Positions 13,249 through 19,615 of a stretch of 19,732 bases of DNA are shown one piece after another. Position numbers and translations under genes: made by a program. The DNA is from an uncultured Clostridia bacterium. GTDB lineage: Bacteria; Bacillota; Clostridia; UBA1381; UBA9506. Within the stretch, counting starts at the first letter, position 1; each line of letters opens with the position of its first letter. The notes below the pieces were generated by a model. The model was given only the letters and a program-made list of their open reading frames with translations. It was not told the DNA's origin and searched no databases. The stretch spans positions 1-19,732 of the forward strand of contig CAKSBF010000019.1 in assembly GCA_934438075.1 (NCBI GenBank). Direction: 5' to 3'.

Positions 13249-15315
13249 TCAGCCGTCCTTTTGTGCAGCCTCAATCACTTTTTTGGCAACCGGCTCCGGC
13301 GCCTGCTCATACGATTTAAAGGTAAAACGAAAACTGCCGCGTCCCTGTGTCATAGAACGCAAATCGGTTGCAAATCTGCCCATTTCGGCCATCGGCACAT
13401 CTGCCGTGATAGTCACCATGCCATCCTCCGATGGTTCGTTTCCTAAAACACGTCCGCGCCGCTTGTTAATATCACCCATAATATCGCCCATGTCTCCGCT
13501 TGGGATAGTGACTGATAAACTCCCAACAGGTTCCAGAAGCACAGGTGACGCCTGCGCCAGCCCGGCTTTATACGCCAGATTTGCTGCGACTTTAAAAGCC
13601 ATTTCCGAAGAATCCACGCTATGATATGAGCCATCGTAAAGCGTTGCCTTCAGACCAACTACCGGATAACCTGCCAAAACACCATGTTCCATACTTTCAC
13701 GTAAGCCCTTTTCGACCGCAGGGAAAAAGTTTCTCGGGACCGCGCCGCCAAATACTTTTTCTGCAAAAACCAGTTCTTCCGAATCGGTCGGTTCAAATTT
13801 AATCCAAACGTGACCGTACTGTCCATGCCCGCCCGATTGCTTTTTATGCTTACCCTCTGCTTTTACATTCTTACGAATGGTTTCACGATATGGAACCTTT
13901 GGTAACTTCAATTCAACATTTACTCCATATTTTGCCCCAAGTTTGCTAACCGCAACTTCTATGTGCTGTTCGCCGATACCACGGATAATCTGCTCATGCG
14001 TTTCTGTGTTCAGCTCCAATTCAAGAGTCGGATCTTCCTCCATTAATTTATGTAACCCTGCACTTATTTTCTCCTCATCACCCTTTGCTTTTGGCATAAT
14101 TGCCATAGCCATCATAGGTTCTGCAAACTCCGGTGGCTCGAAAAGAACTACATTCGCCGCAGCGCAAAGCGTATCTCCCGTGGCTGTTACTGAAAGCTTC
14201 GGTATAACACCAATATCCCCGGCGCTAAGCTGATCTGTTTCTGTTTGTTTTTTACCGCATTGAATAAATATTCGTCCGATTCGTTCTTCTGCTTTGCGGC
14301 TTGCATTATAAACCACACTGTCTTTTTTCAGTGTTCCCTGATATACACGTATATATGACAGACGCCCAATAAATGGATCCGCAATGGTTTTAAAACATTG
14401 CGCTGCAAGCGGAAGAGATGCGTCAGCCTGCAGCTCTGCAAGTTCACCGTCCGCATCGGAAACCAAAGTTTTCTCTATCTCATCCGGCGATGGCAAATAT
14501 TCACACACTGCATCTAAGAGCAAGCGTGTACCTTGATTTTTTACTGCACTGCCGCATAGCACAGGTACAATTAACCGCTGCGCCGTGCCCTTACGCAACG
14601 CGTGGTGTATTTCTTCTCTGGAAAATTCTTCGCCCGAAAAATATTTATCCATCAAGACGTCATCCGTCTCAGCAACCGCTTCCATAATCATATCCCGCAC
14701 CGGCGCAATCTCATCTTCCATACCATCCGGTACCGGAATTTCCACTACCTGCTCCCCGTCAAACCGACGTGCCGTCAAATCGACCACATTCACAAAACCG
14801 TTAATTTTTCCATTTTCCTTAATCGGAACCAAAAATGGTGCAATACACTTTCCGAAAGAATCCTTCAGCTGTGTCAAGACTTTGGTATAGTCTGCTTTTT
14901 CATCATCCAACTTATTAATATAAATAATTAACGGCAATTTTTTTTGACTGCAAATCTTCCATGCTTTTTCCGCGCCAACAGACACTCCCGACTTTCCGCT
15001 GACAACCAGCACTGCGCTGTCCGCTGCACTGATACCCTCCTCCTGTTCTGCAACGAAATCAAAATATCCGGGTGTATCAATAAAATTAATTTTATTCCCG
15101 TTCCACTCGATAGGAAGAATCGAAGTTGAAATCGAACAAAGCCGCTTAATTTCTTCCGCATCATAATCGCTTACCGTATTGCCGGCCGCAACAGTTCCAA
15201 GACGCAAAACAGCTCCCGAGGAAAGCAGCATAGCTTCTGCCAAAGAGGTTTTACCTGCCCTGCCATGACCTAAAAGCACCACATTTCTGATTTTAGACAC
15301 CGGATAACCCTTCAT
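13249..15315 (-). CDS. Elongation factor G-like GTPase (EF-G paralogue)
   Basis: A 688-residue translational GTPase with the whole EF-G layout. GTPase boxes: G1 GHGRAGKT (16-23), G3 DTPG (80-83), G4 NKLD (134-137), with GSA near 270 as G5. Domain II follows, then III (EEDPTLELELNTETHEQIIRGIGEQHIEV), domain IV starting near HKKQSGGHGQYGHVWIKF, and domain V near the C-terminus (RRGRVLGNEP..., MTQGRGSF). Switch I differs from canonical EF-G: instead of the RGITI stretch it has KRLCSISTSI. This, and the start IRNVVLLGHG, mark it as the second EF-G type found in many Clostridia next to the main fusA; its task on the ribosome is not established. The start is ATG 15315 with GGAGGGG 6 bases ahead; an ATG at 15330 has no site and contains the start of that GGAGG. 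It is not in a str operon. TetM-type protection is unlikely from the sequence. Confidence 0.92.
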   Translation of the reverse strand: MKGYPVSKIRNVVLLGHGRAGKTSLAEAMLLSSGAVLRLGTVAAGNTVSDYDAEEIKRLCSISTSILPIEWNGNKINFIDTPGYFDFVAEQEEGISAADSAVLVVSGKSGVSVGAEKAWKICSQKKLPLIIYINKLDDEKADYTKVLTQLKDSFGKCIAPFLVPIKENGKINGFVNVVDLTARRFDGEQVVEIPVPDGMEDEIAPVRDMIMEAVAETDDVLMDKYFSGEEFSREEIHHALRKGTAQRLIVPVLCGSAVKNQGTRLLLDAVCEYLPSPDEIEKTLVSDADGELAELQADASLPLAAQCFKTIADPFIGRLSYIRVYQGTLKKDSVVYNASRKAEERIGRIFIQCGKKQTETDQLSAGDIGVIPKLSVTATGDTLCAAANVVLFEPPEFAEPMMAMAIMPKAKGDEEKISAGLHKLMEEDPTLELELNTETHEQIIRGIGEQHIEVAVSKLGAKYGVNVELKLPKVPYRETIRKNVKAEGKHKKQSGGHGQYGHVWIKFEPTDSEELVFAEKVFGGAVPRNFFPAVEKGLRESMEHGVLAGYPVVGLKATLYDGSYHSVDSSEMAFKVAANLAYKAGLAQASPVLLEPVGSLSVTIPSGDMGDIMGDINKRRGRVLGNEPSEDGMVTITADVPMAEMGRFATDLRSMTQGRGSFRFTFKSYEQAPEPVAKKVIEAAQKDG

Positions 15316-15420
15316 AAGATACCCCTCCATTTATTTGAACTTAAAATTTTAACCTCAAAAAAATCTGTCTCCTGAAATGTTCTTTGGTAGTGAATGTAGC
15401 AATATGTAATTGTGCCGCAA

Positions 15421-15449
15421 ATAATAATTTATTCTCGCATGATGAACAA
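15421..15449 (-). promoter_or_regulatory. Candidate promoter of the EF-G-like gene
   Basis: Read on the minus strand: -35 TTGTTC (15449-15444), a 17-base spacer and -10 TATTAT (15426-15421), leaving a leader near 100 bases. The rest of the 223-base gap to cca (15316-15538) holds a 7-bp stem TGATGAA/TTCATCA (15440-15470) overlapping this -35 box and no convincing terminator for cca, so read-through from cca is possible. Confidence 0.4.
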
Positions 15450-15538
15450 GCTCAAAATGTTTCTTCATCAAGCAAACACTTTGTGTCCACTTAATGCGCC
15501 TGTAAATTGTTATTTGTCCTCTTATTACTTCTATACCC

Positions 15539-16891
15539 TTATTTTATTCCGTTCAACCACAAATTTTGATATTTTTTCAAAATCTGTAACAAATTTTCTT
15601 TTTTATTTTCTTCCGGCCTCTCCAATACATACTCCAAAAGATTATTCAATAATGCACCTATCTCCTTGCCTTGAAAACCAAGTGCCGTCAAATCTCGCCC
15701 ATTTACCGCAAGATCACGCAGACAAAATGCCTCCTGTTCCTCCCTGCAGCGATGATAAATCTGCTCAATCTCATCATATAAAGCCAGCCGCGGACGGGTA
15801 TAAACTAAATTTTGCCCCAAAGCATCCGCACGTTTTAAATCTAGCAAATCCAAGAATATATCTTCGCCCACATCCAAAACAGCGCGCTTTACCGGTTTCT
15901 TTTCAGGTACAATTTCCCGATCATGATACTGCACTAAACGCCGTACACAATCAATAGTCTTGTTATCAAACTTCAGGCGATGCATAATTTCCAAGGCAAG
16001 CATAACGCTCACCTCCGCATGTCCCTTAAAATGCGTTGTTCCATCCGGATCAATTGTTTTCTTTGCAGGTTTTCCTAAATCATGAAACAGCGCCGCATAT
16101 CTCAGTCCTGTCTTTTGCGGCGTATTCATCAGTACATGCATGGTATGTGTACCAACATCATACAAATGGTATTTAATATTTTGTGTTGTCCGAAAGCAAC
16201 GCGACAGTTCCGGCAAAATGACATCCAAAACACCGCTGTCAAACAGCGGCCGAATCCCTTTGTCAGCATGACCTGCTAAAATAGTTTTTGTTAACTCCTC
16301 GCGGATCCTCTCAGCACTGACACTGTTCAGCCGTTCTGCCTGTCGGCACATAGCCTGTTGCACCTCCGGCATAACATCAAAATCCAGCTGTGCGCAAAAC
16401 CTGGCTGCCCGCAAAATGCGAAGCGCATCCTCCAAAAATCGCAAATTGGCTTCACCAACACAACGTATCACACGATCATTTAAATCCTTTTGCCCTCCAA
16501 ACGGATCAACCAATCCATTTGCCTCATTATACGCCATGGCGTTAACCGTAAAATCGCGCCGCGCAAGATCATCGCAAATCGAATCGGCAAAAGTAACATG
16601 CTTTGGATGGCGGTTATCTTCATACTCGCCATCAATGCGATAAGTAGTCACCTCAAAGCTCTGGTGATTCATCCGAACTGTAATTGTTCCATGGGCAATT
16701 CCCGTATCAATGGTTTTTTCAAAAACCTGTTTAATGACCTCCGGTTTTGCCGCTGTAGTAATATCCCAATCCATTGGACTCCGTCCAAGCAGGCTGTCAC
16801 GTACACAACCGCCAACGGCATAGGCAGCATATCCGCCTTCCTGCAGCTTATTTAAAATTATCCGGACTTCATACGGAAGTAATATTTGCAT
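15539..16891 (-). CDS. cca: CCA tRNA nucleotidyltransferase with HD domain
   Basis: Adds or repairs the 3' CCA of tRNAs. A 450-residue class II nucleotidyltransferase: GGCVRDSLLGR (27-37) and the metal-binding DWD (41-43) in the head; the neck with RRDFTVNAMAY (about 110-120) and EDALRILRAARF (about 155-166), the EDxxR type element that selects C or A; then an HD domain LRYAALFHDLGKPAKK with HFKGHAEVS and QYHDRE. The C-terminal tail (about 360-450) has the typical LYDEIEQIYHRCREEQEAFCLRDLAVNGRDL, with the last part similar to the tail of long bacterial CCA enzymes. Because the head and HD domain are both in one chain, it probably performs full CCA addition. The start is ATG 16891 with GGAGG 6 bases ahead. 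A clear promoter was not found; it may be read from upstream through the LCP terminator. Confidence 0.96.
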   Translation of the reverse strand: MQILLPYEVRIILNKLQEGGYAAYAVGGCVRDSLLGRSPMDWDITTAAKPEVIKQVFEKTIDTGIAHGTITVRMNHQSFEVTTYRIDGEYEDNRHPKHVTFADSICDDLARRDFTVNAMAYNEANGLVDPFGGQKDLNDRVIRCVGEANLRFLEDALRILRAARFCAQLDFDVMPEVQQAMCRQAERLNSVSAERIREELTKTILAGHADKGIRPLFDSGVLDVILPELSRCFRTTQNIKYHLYDVGTHTMHVLMNTPQKTGLRYAALFHDLGKPAKKTIDPDGTTHFKGHAEVSVMLALEIMHRLKFDNKTIDCVRRLVQYHDREIVPEKKPVKRAVLDVGEDIFLDLLDLKRADALGQNLVYTRPRLALYDEIEQIYHRCREEQEAFCLRDLAVNGRDLTALGFQGKEIGALLNNLLEYVLERPEENKKENLLQILKKYQNLWLNGIK

Positions 16892-16937
16892 AAAAATCCT
16901 CCTTATTTCTACCGTTTACCTAAATACAAAAACGACG

Positions 16938-17008
16938 AAAAAACTGACCTCCAGTCCTTCCGCCGTTAACATTCAATTTTGCAGACCCATCTCAAGACGG
17001 AAGACTGC
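16938..17008 (-). terminator. Terminator after the LCP gene pair
   Basis: On the minus strand GCAGTCTTCCGTC (17008-16996) pairs with GGCGGAAGGACTG (16964-16952) with one bulge and one wobble, and a six-T tract follows (16943-16938). The 31-base apical part is long. The small hairpin ACTG-GAGGT-CAGT lies directly before the T tract and may contribute. Confidence 0.65.
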
Positions 17009-17014
17009 AAAGAT

Positions 17015-17923
17015 TTATTCCTCCGTATTTTCAAAAACCTCTTGTATCAGCTGTTTTGTCTTCGTTTCATCATAGATATAATAGGACGCACCACCAATAG
17101 TTTTTGAGCCGCCGGGTAACATGTGAGTTTCTACCGTCTCCACATCCATCTTCTTCAACATTTTTATATATTTTAAGCCTTCGGCCACCGAAAAATTTGT
17201 TTTAACATGTTCGGAAATCGCTTTTGCAAGTTTTGAGGCTTTAGAAAGATACCGCGGCTTTAACTTTTGCTTAACCAGTTCTTTCAAAAACTCTTGTTGT
17301 GCATGGATTCTTCCCGGATCCCCCAGCGCATAATCTCCCGGCGCGCTGCCGTTATTATTATGGCGAAAACGCACATAATCATGCGCCGCTTGCCCATCCA
17401 AATGTTGTGGACCCTTTTTGAAATGAATACTCAAATTTTGTACAGGGTCATCATAATCCATATCAAACGGAACATCAATATCTACGCCGCCTAAAATATC
17501 AATAATTTCCTTAAAGCCGTCAAAATCCACCTCAGCGTAATAATGAACAGGAAGCCCTGTAATTTCTTTTACCTTAGAAATCATCAGTTCCTCTCTGCTC
17601 TTATAGCCCATCGTCGCATTGATTTTAATATGTTTTCCGTTCACCTCTACCCTAGTATCACGAGGAATGGAAAGAATTTTTACCTTTTTGTTTTTTTTGT
17701 CCACGCTGGCAAGCATAATCGTATCCGCACGCATACCGCCGTCATCCAAGCCCATTAATAAAAAGTTAACCTTTCCATCTCCTTCAACACGGTCAAACAG
17801 ACCGGAAAGAGACTCCGGCAAATTTCCTTCAGAAATGAACTTTGCTGCCGTCATGCCTCCGAAAACTACAGCAAGCGCTAAAAGCGTGACGAACAAGGAA
17901 AGAAAAAATTTTTTTAAACTCAT
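17015..17923 (-). CDS. LytR-CpsA-Psr (LCP) family cell-wall polymer ligase, second copy
   Basis: LCP enzymes transfer undecaprenyl-pyrophosphate-linked polymers (teichoic acids, capsule) onto peptidoglycan outside the membrane. The 302-residue protein has one N-terminal membrane segment (about residues 6-29), then an LCP domain with MRADTIM (64-70), SIPRDTRV (85-92), HDYVRFRH (around 185) and GDPGRIHAQQEFL, which hold the aspartate and arginines that bind pyrophosphate and metal. It lacks the C-terminal Ser/Ala tail seen in its neighbour. The start is ATG 17923 with GAGG 7 bases ahead. It begins 40 bases after the end of the first copy, so they form an operon ending at the terminator 16938-17008. 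Attenuator of autolysin expression (LytR) is the older name for the same family. Confidence 0.94.
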   Translation of the reverse strand: MSLKKFFLSLFVTLLALAVVFGGMTAAKFISEGNLPESLSGLFDRVEGDGKVNFLLMGLDDGGMRADTIMLASVDKKNKKVKILSIPRDTRVEVNGKHIKINATMGYKSREELMISKVKEITGLPVHYYAEVDFDGFKEIIDILGGVDIDVPFDMDYDDPVQNLSIHFKKGPQHLDGQAAHDYVRFRHNNNGSAPGDYALGDPGRIHAQQEFLKELVKQKLKPRYLSKASKLAKAISEHVKTNFSVAEGLKYIKMLKKMDVETVETHMLPGGSKTIGGASYYIYDETKTKQLIQEVFENTEE

Positions 17924-17963
17924 AATGTTACCTCACGTTTCATTATCACACATTCTGCATTTT

Positions 17964-18944
17964 TCAATTGTTTCCTGCCGGCTCCGCCGAAGCAGATGCT
18001 GATGCCGATGAAGTTGGTTTCGGCGGAAGAGTAACGGATACACCGTTTAAATACCCAAACTCCGTATGAACCAATTCCCGCGTATCCTCAGCATCGTAAA
18101 TATAGTACCAAAGATTATGTTCATACTTTGTTGCCCCGGGCAACACGAAGGTCTGCAGCGTATCCGAATCAATCGTTTCCAACATACCAATATACTTCAG
18201 TGCATCTGCCACTGTAAAGTTTGTGGTAACATATTGATAAATTTCATTCATCAATTCCGGAGCCTTAGTAATATACTGTGGCTGAAGTTTTTGACGAACC
18301 AATTCTTTCAAAAAGTTTTGCTGAGCACTGACGCGCCCCGGATCTCCCATAACATATTCACCCGGCGCACTGCCCCCGTTATTGTGTCTGAAACGCACAA
18401 AATCATGAGCTGCCTGTCCGTCTAAATGCTGCATACCGGCAGTCAAATGAATGTGCAGATTCTGTGTCGGATCATCATAGTTCATATTATACGGTACATT
18501 ATAATCCACACCGCCAAGAATATCAATTACCTTTTTAAAACCTTCAAAATCTATTTCTGCATAATAATGAATCGGCATACCTGTAATCTCGCGCAATTTC
18601 TCTATCATCAATTCCTCTCTGCGCTGATATGCCATGGTAGAATTAATCTTAATCAGCTTACCGTTTGCCGTAACTTGTGTATCACGAGGCACGGATAATA
18701 ACCGAATGGTGTTTTCTTTTGGGTTAAGTGATACAATCATTATCGTATCCGCACGTGTTTTATCCTCATCTAAACCCATCAGCAAAATGTTCGCCTTTTC
18801 ACCCGTCGGCTTGTCCAAATGCTGCGTTATCTCACTTGACAAATTAGAACCATATAAAATATTGGCGACCGTAACGCCTCCGGCAACAGCACAAAAAGTC
18901 AATACCGTTGCTAAAAGAGCCAGAAAAAATTTCTTTTTACTCAT
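17964..18944 (-). CDS. LytR-CpsA-Psr (LCP) family cell-wall polymer ligase, first copy
   Basis: A 326-residue paralogue of the following gene. It has one N-terminal membrane segment (about 5-30), the LCP domain with TRADTIM (63-69), SVPRDTQV (84-91), HDFVRFRH and GDPGRVSAQQNFL, and a C-terminal low-complexity tail of Pro, Ser, Ala (PPKPTSSASASASAEPAGNN) that the second copy lacks. By eye the central half (from the DIxVPxxMxYDDP stretch on) is roughly two-thirds identical to the second copy, so this is a tandem duplication. ATG 18944 was chosen because GGAGG lies 5 bases upstream; a TTG at 18956 in the same frame has no site. A -10 TATAAT on the minus strand (19005-19000) is a possible promoter, but its -35 partner is poor. 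Confidence 0.94.
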   Translation of the reverse strand: MSKKKFFLALLATVLTFCAVAGGVTVANILYGSNLSSEITQHLDKPTGEKANILLMGLDEDKTRADTIMIVSLNPKENTIRLLSVPRDTQVTANGKLIKINSTMAYQRREELMIEKLREITGMPIHYYAEIDFEGFKKVIDILGGVDYNVPYNMNYDDPTQNLHIHLTAGMQHLDGQAAHDFVRFRHNNGGSAPGEYVMGDPGRVSAQQNFLKELVRQKLQPQYITKAPELMNEIYQYVTTNFTVADALKYIGMLETIDSDTLQTFVLPGATKYEHNLWYYIYDAEDTRELVHTEFGYLNGVSVTLPPKPTSSASASASAEPAGNN

Positions 18945-19150
18945 CGCTTCCTCCAAAGCATATTTACTTGATTGCTATTTACGCTAATCTGATAATTTTA
19001 TTATATCTTATCTTTATTAACATTTCATGAACTGGAAATAAAATTCTCTTGTTTAAAAATTTGATATGAATATTTTAACATAATTAGAAACATTCTTCAA
19101 CTAAAATTTATTATTTTTTCAAAATCTTTCCGGCTTATTGCAATTTATGC
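18945..19150. other. AT-rich intergenic region
   Basis: About 200 bases of AT-rich sequence between the LCP operon start and the tRNA-Ser promoter. It contains the possible LCP -10 TATAAT (minus strand, 19005-19000). I see no gene, terminator or conserved RNA in 19030-19150. Confidence 0.6.
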
Positions 19151-19179
19151 TTGCATTATATTAAATTTCATGGTATAAT
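19151..19179 (+). promoter_or_regulatory. Strong promoter in front of the first tRNA-Ser half
   Basis: -35 TTGCAT (19151-19156), a 17-base spacer and a perfect -10 TATAAT (19174-19179). The first tRNA-like 5' end (19207) lies 28 bases after the -10, a usual distance for a tRNA transcript with a short leader. It suggests this was the promoter of an intact tRNA-Ser gene before disruption. Confidence 0.85.
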
Positions 19180-19206
19180 TTCAGTATTGTGATGATATTG
19201 CTATGC

Positions 19207-19246
19207 AGACAGGTAGCAAAGAGATTATAACGGGGCTGACTCGAAA
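19207..19246 (+). pseudogene. tRNA-Ser(CGA) 5' half, copy A (decayed)
   Basis: The 40 bases lay out as a tRNA up to the anticodon loop: acceptor AGACAGG (19207-19213), TA, D stem GCA with CGG (19216-19218, 19231-19233, now mismatched), base 26, anticodon stem GCTGA (19235-19239) and loop CTCGAAA (19240-19246) with anticodon CGA. The 3' half (TCAGC-type stem, variable arm, T arm, acceptor) is missing: AATTTTGG follows. Compared with copy C it carries mostly G-to-A and C-to-T changes in the first 20 bases, while the last 20 (ATAACGGGGCTGACTCGAAA) are identical. It is a broken tRNA gene behind a good promoter. Confidence 0.75.
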
Positions 19247-19320
19247 AATTTTGGTCATAACAGAAGTTAGAAGCCATCAACCCCCTATATATTATGTTGT
19301 TTTTAAAGCTTTGTTAAAAT

Positions 19321-19353
19321 GAATTTTTGGCGAGTTCTCTCCAAAATTCTTTT
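19321..19353 (+). terminator. Weak terminator-like hairpin inside unit A
   Basis: GAATTTTTGG (19321-19330) can pair with CCAAAATTC (19341-19349) with one bulged T and a 10-base loop, followed by TTTT (19350-19353). The stem is AT-rich and the T tract short. A separate perfect 7-bp hairpin CTGCGAA/TTCGCAG (19360-19366 with 19373-19379) follows without a T tract. Confidence 0.35.
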
Positions 19354-19393
19354 ATATACCTGCGAAACACACTTCGCAGATACAATTAAATAC

Positions 19394-19432
19394 GGAGATG
19401 TACCCAAGTGGTTGAAGGGTCCGCACTCGAAA
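19394..19432 (+). pseudogene. tRNA-Ser(CGA) 5' half, copy B (different tRNA type)
   Basis: Acceptor GGAGATG (19394-19400), TA, D stem CCC with GGG (19403-19405, 19417-19419), D loop AAGTGGTTGAA, base 26, anticodon stem CCGCA (19421-19425) and loop CTCGAAA (19426-19432). This is a well-formed 5' half of a serine tRNA, but of a different sequence from A and C. The 3' stem should read TGCGG; instead TCAGTTTG follows, which would be the correct continuation for the A/C-type stem GCTGA. So the junction joins a B-type 5' half to a C-type anticodon 3' side. No T arm or acceptor 3' strand follows. Confidence 0.8.
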
Positions 19433-19575
19433 TCAGTTTGTGTACGGAGAACATTTATCGGCTGAATGCCGCATAAATAAAGGGTTTTTAGAAAAATTTA
19501 ATATTGCTATTTTCGCAGTTCCCTCAAAAAGTTCCCTCATTTTTACGAGCTTTTTCAAACTGCTAAAATATATAA
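19433..19575 (+). mobile_element. Element-end remnant B
   Basis: Sequence after the tRNA break of unit B. It carries GAGAAC plus GGCTGAATGCC (19447-19470), a segment that matches 17 of 24 positions with the corresponding part of unit C (19630-19653), and the direct-repeat arm at 19517-19539. No protein gene is present, so only an end of the element remains. Confidence 0.55.
19517..19539 (+). repeat. Direct repeat pair AGTTCCCTCA, likely integrase arm sites
   Basis: Two identical 10-base copies (19517-19526 and 19530-19539) are spaced by AAA, a 13-base period. Short direct repeats at a fixed distance from the crossover are typical of arm-type binding sites of tyrosine integrases. Related but diverged copies lie at the same place in unit A (AGTTCTCTCC, 19333-19342) and in unit C (TTTTGCC at 19703-19709 and 19715-19721, period 12). 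Confidence 0.6.
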
Positions 19576-19615
19576 GGACGGGTATCGAAGTGGTCATAAC
19601 GGGGCTGACTCGAAA
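19576..19615 (+). pseudogene. tRNA-Ser(CGA) 5' half, copy C (well preserved)
   Basis: Acceptor GGACGGG (19576-19582), TA, D stem TCG with CGG (19585-19587, 19600-19602), D loop AAGTGGTCATAA, base 26, anticodon stem GCTGA (19604-19608) and loop CTCGAAA (19609-19615), anticodon CGA. The expected 3' stem TCAGC/T is absent: GGTTATACATC follows. No 3' half is seen to the window end. It is the same tRNA type as copy A but without its mutations. Confidence 0.8.
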
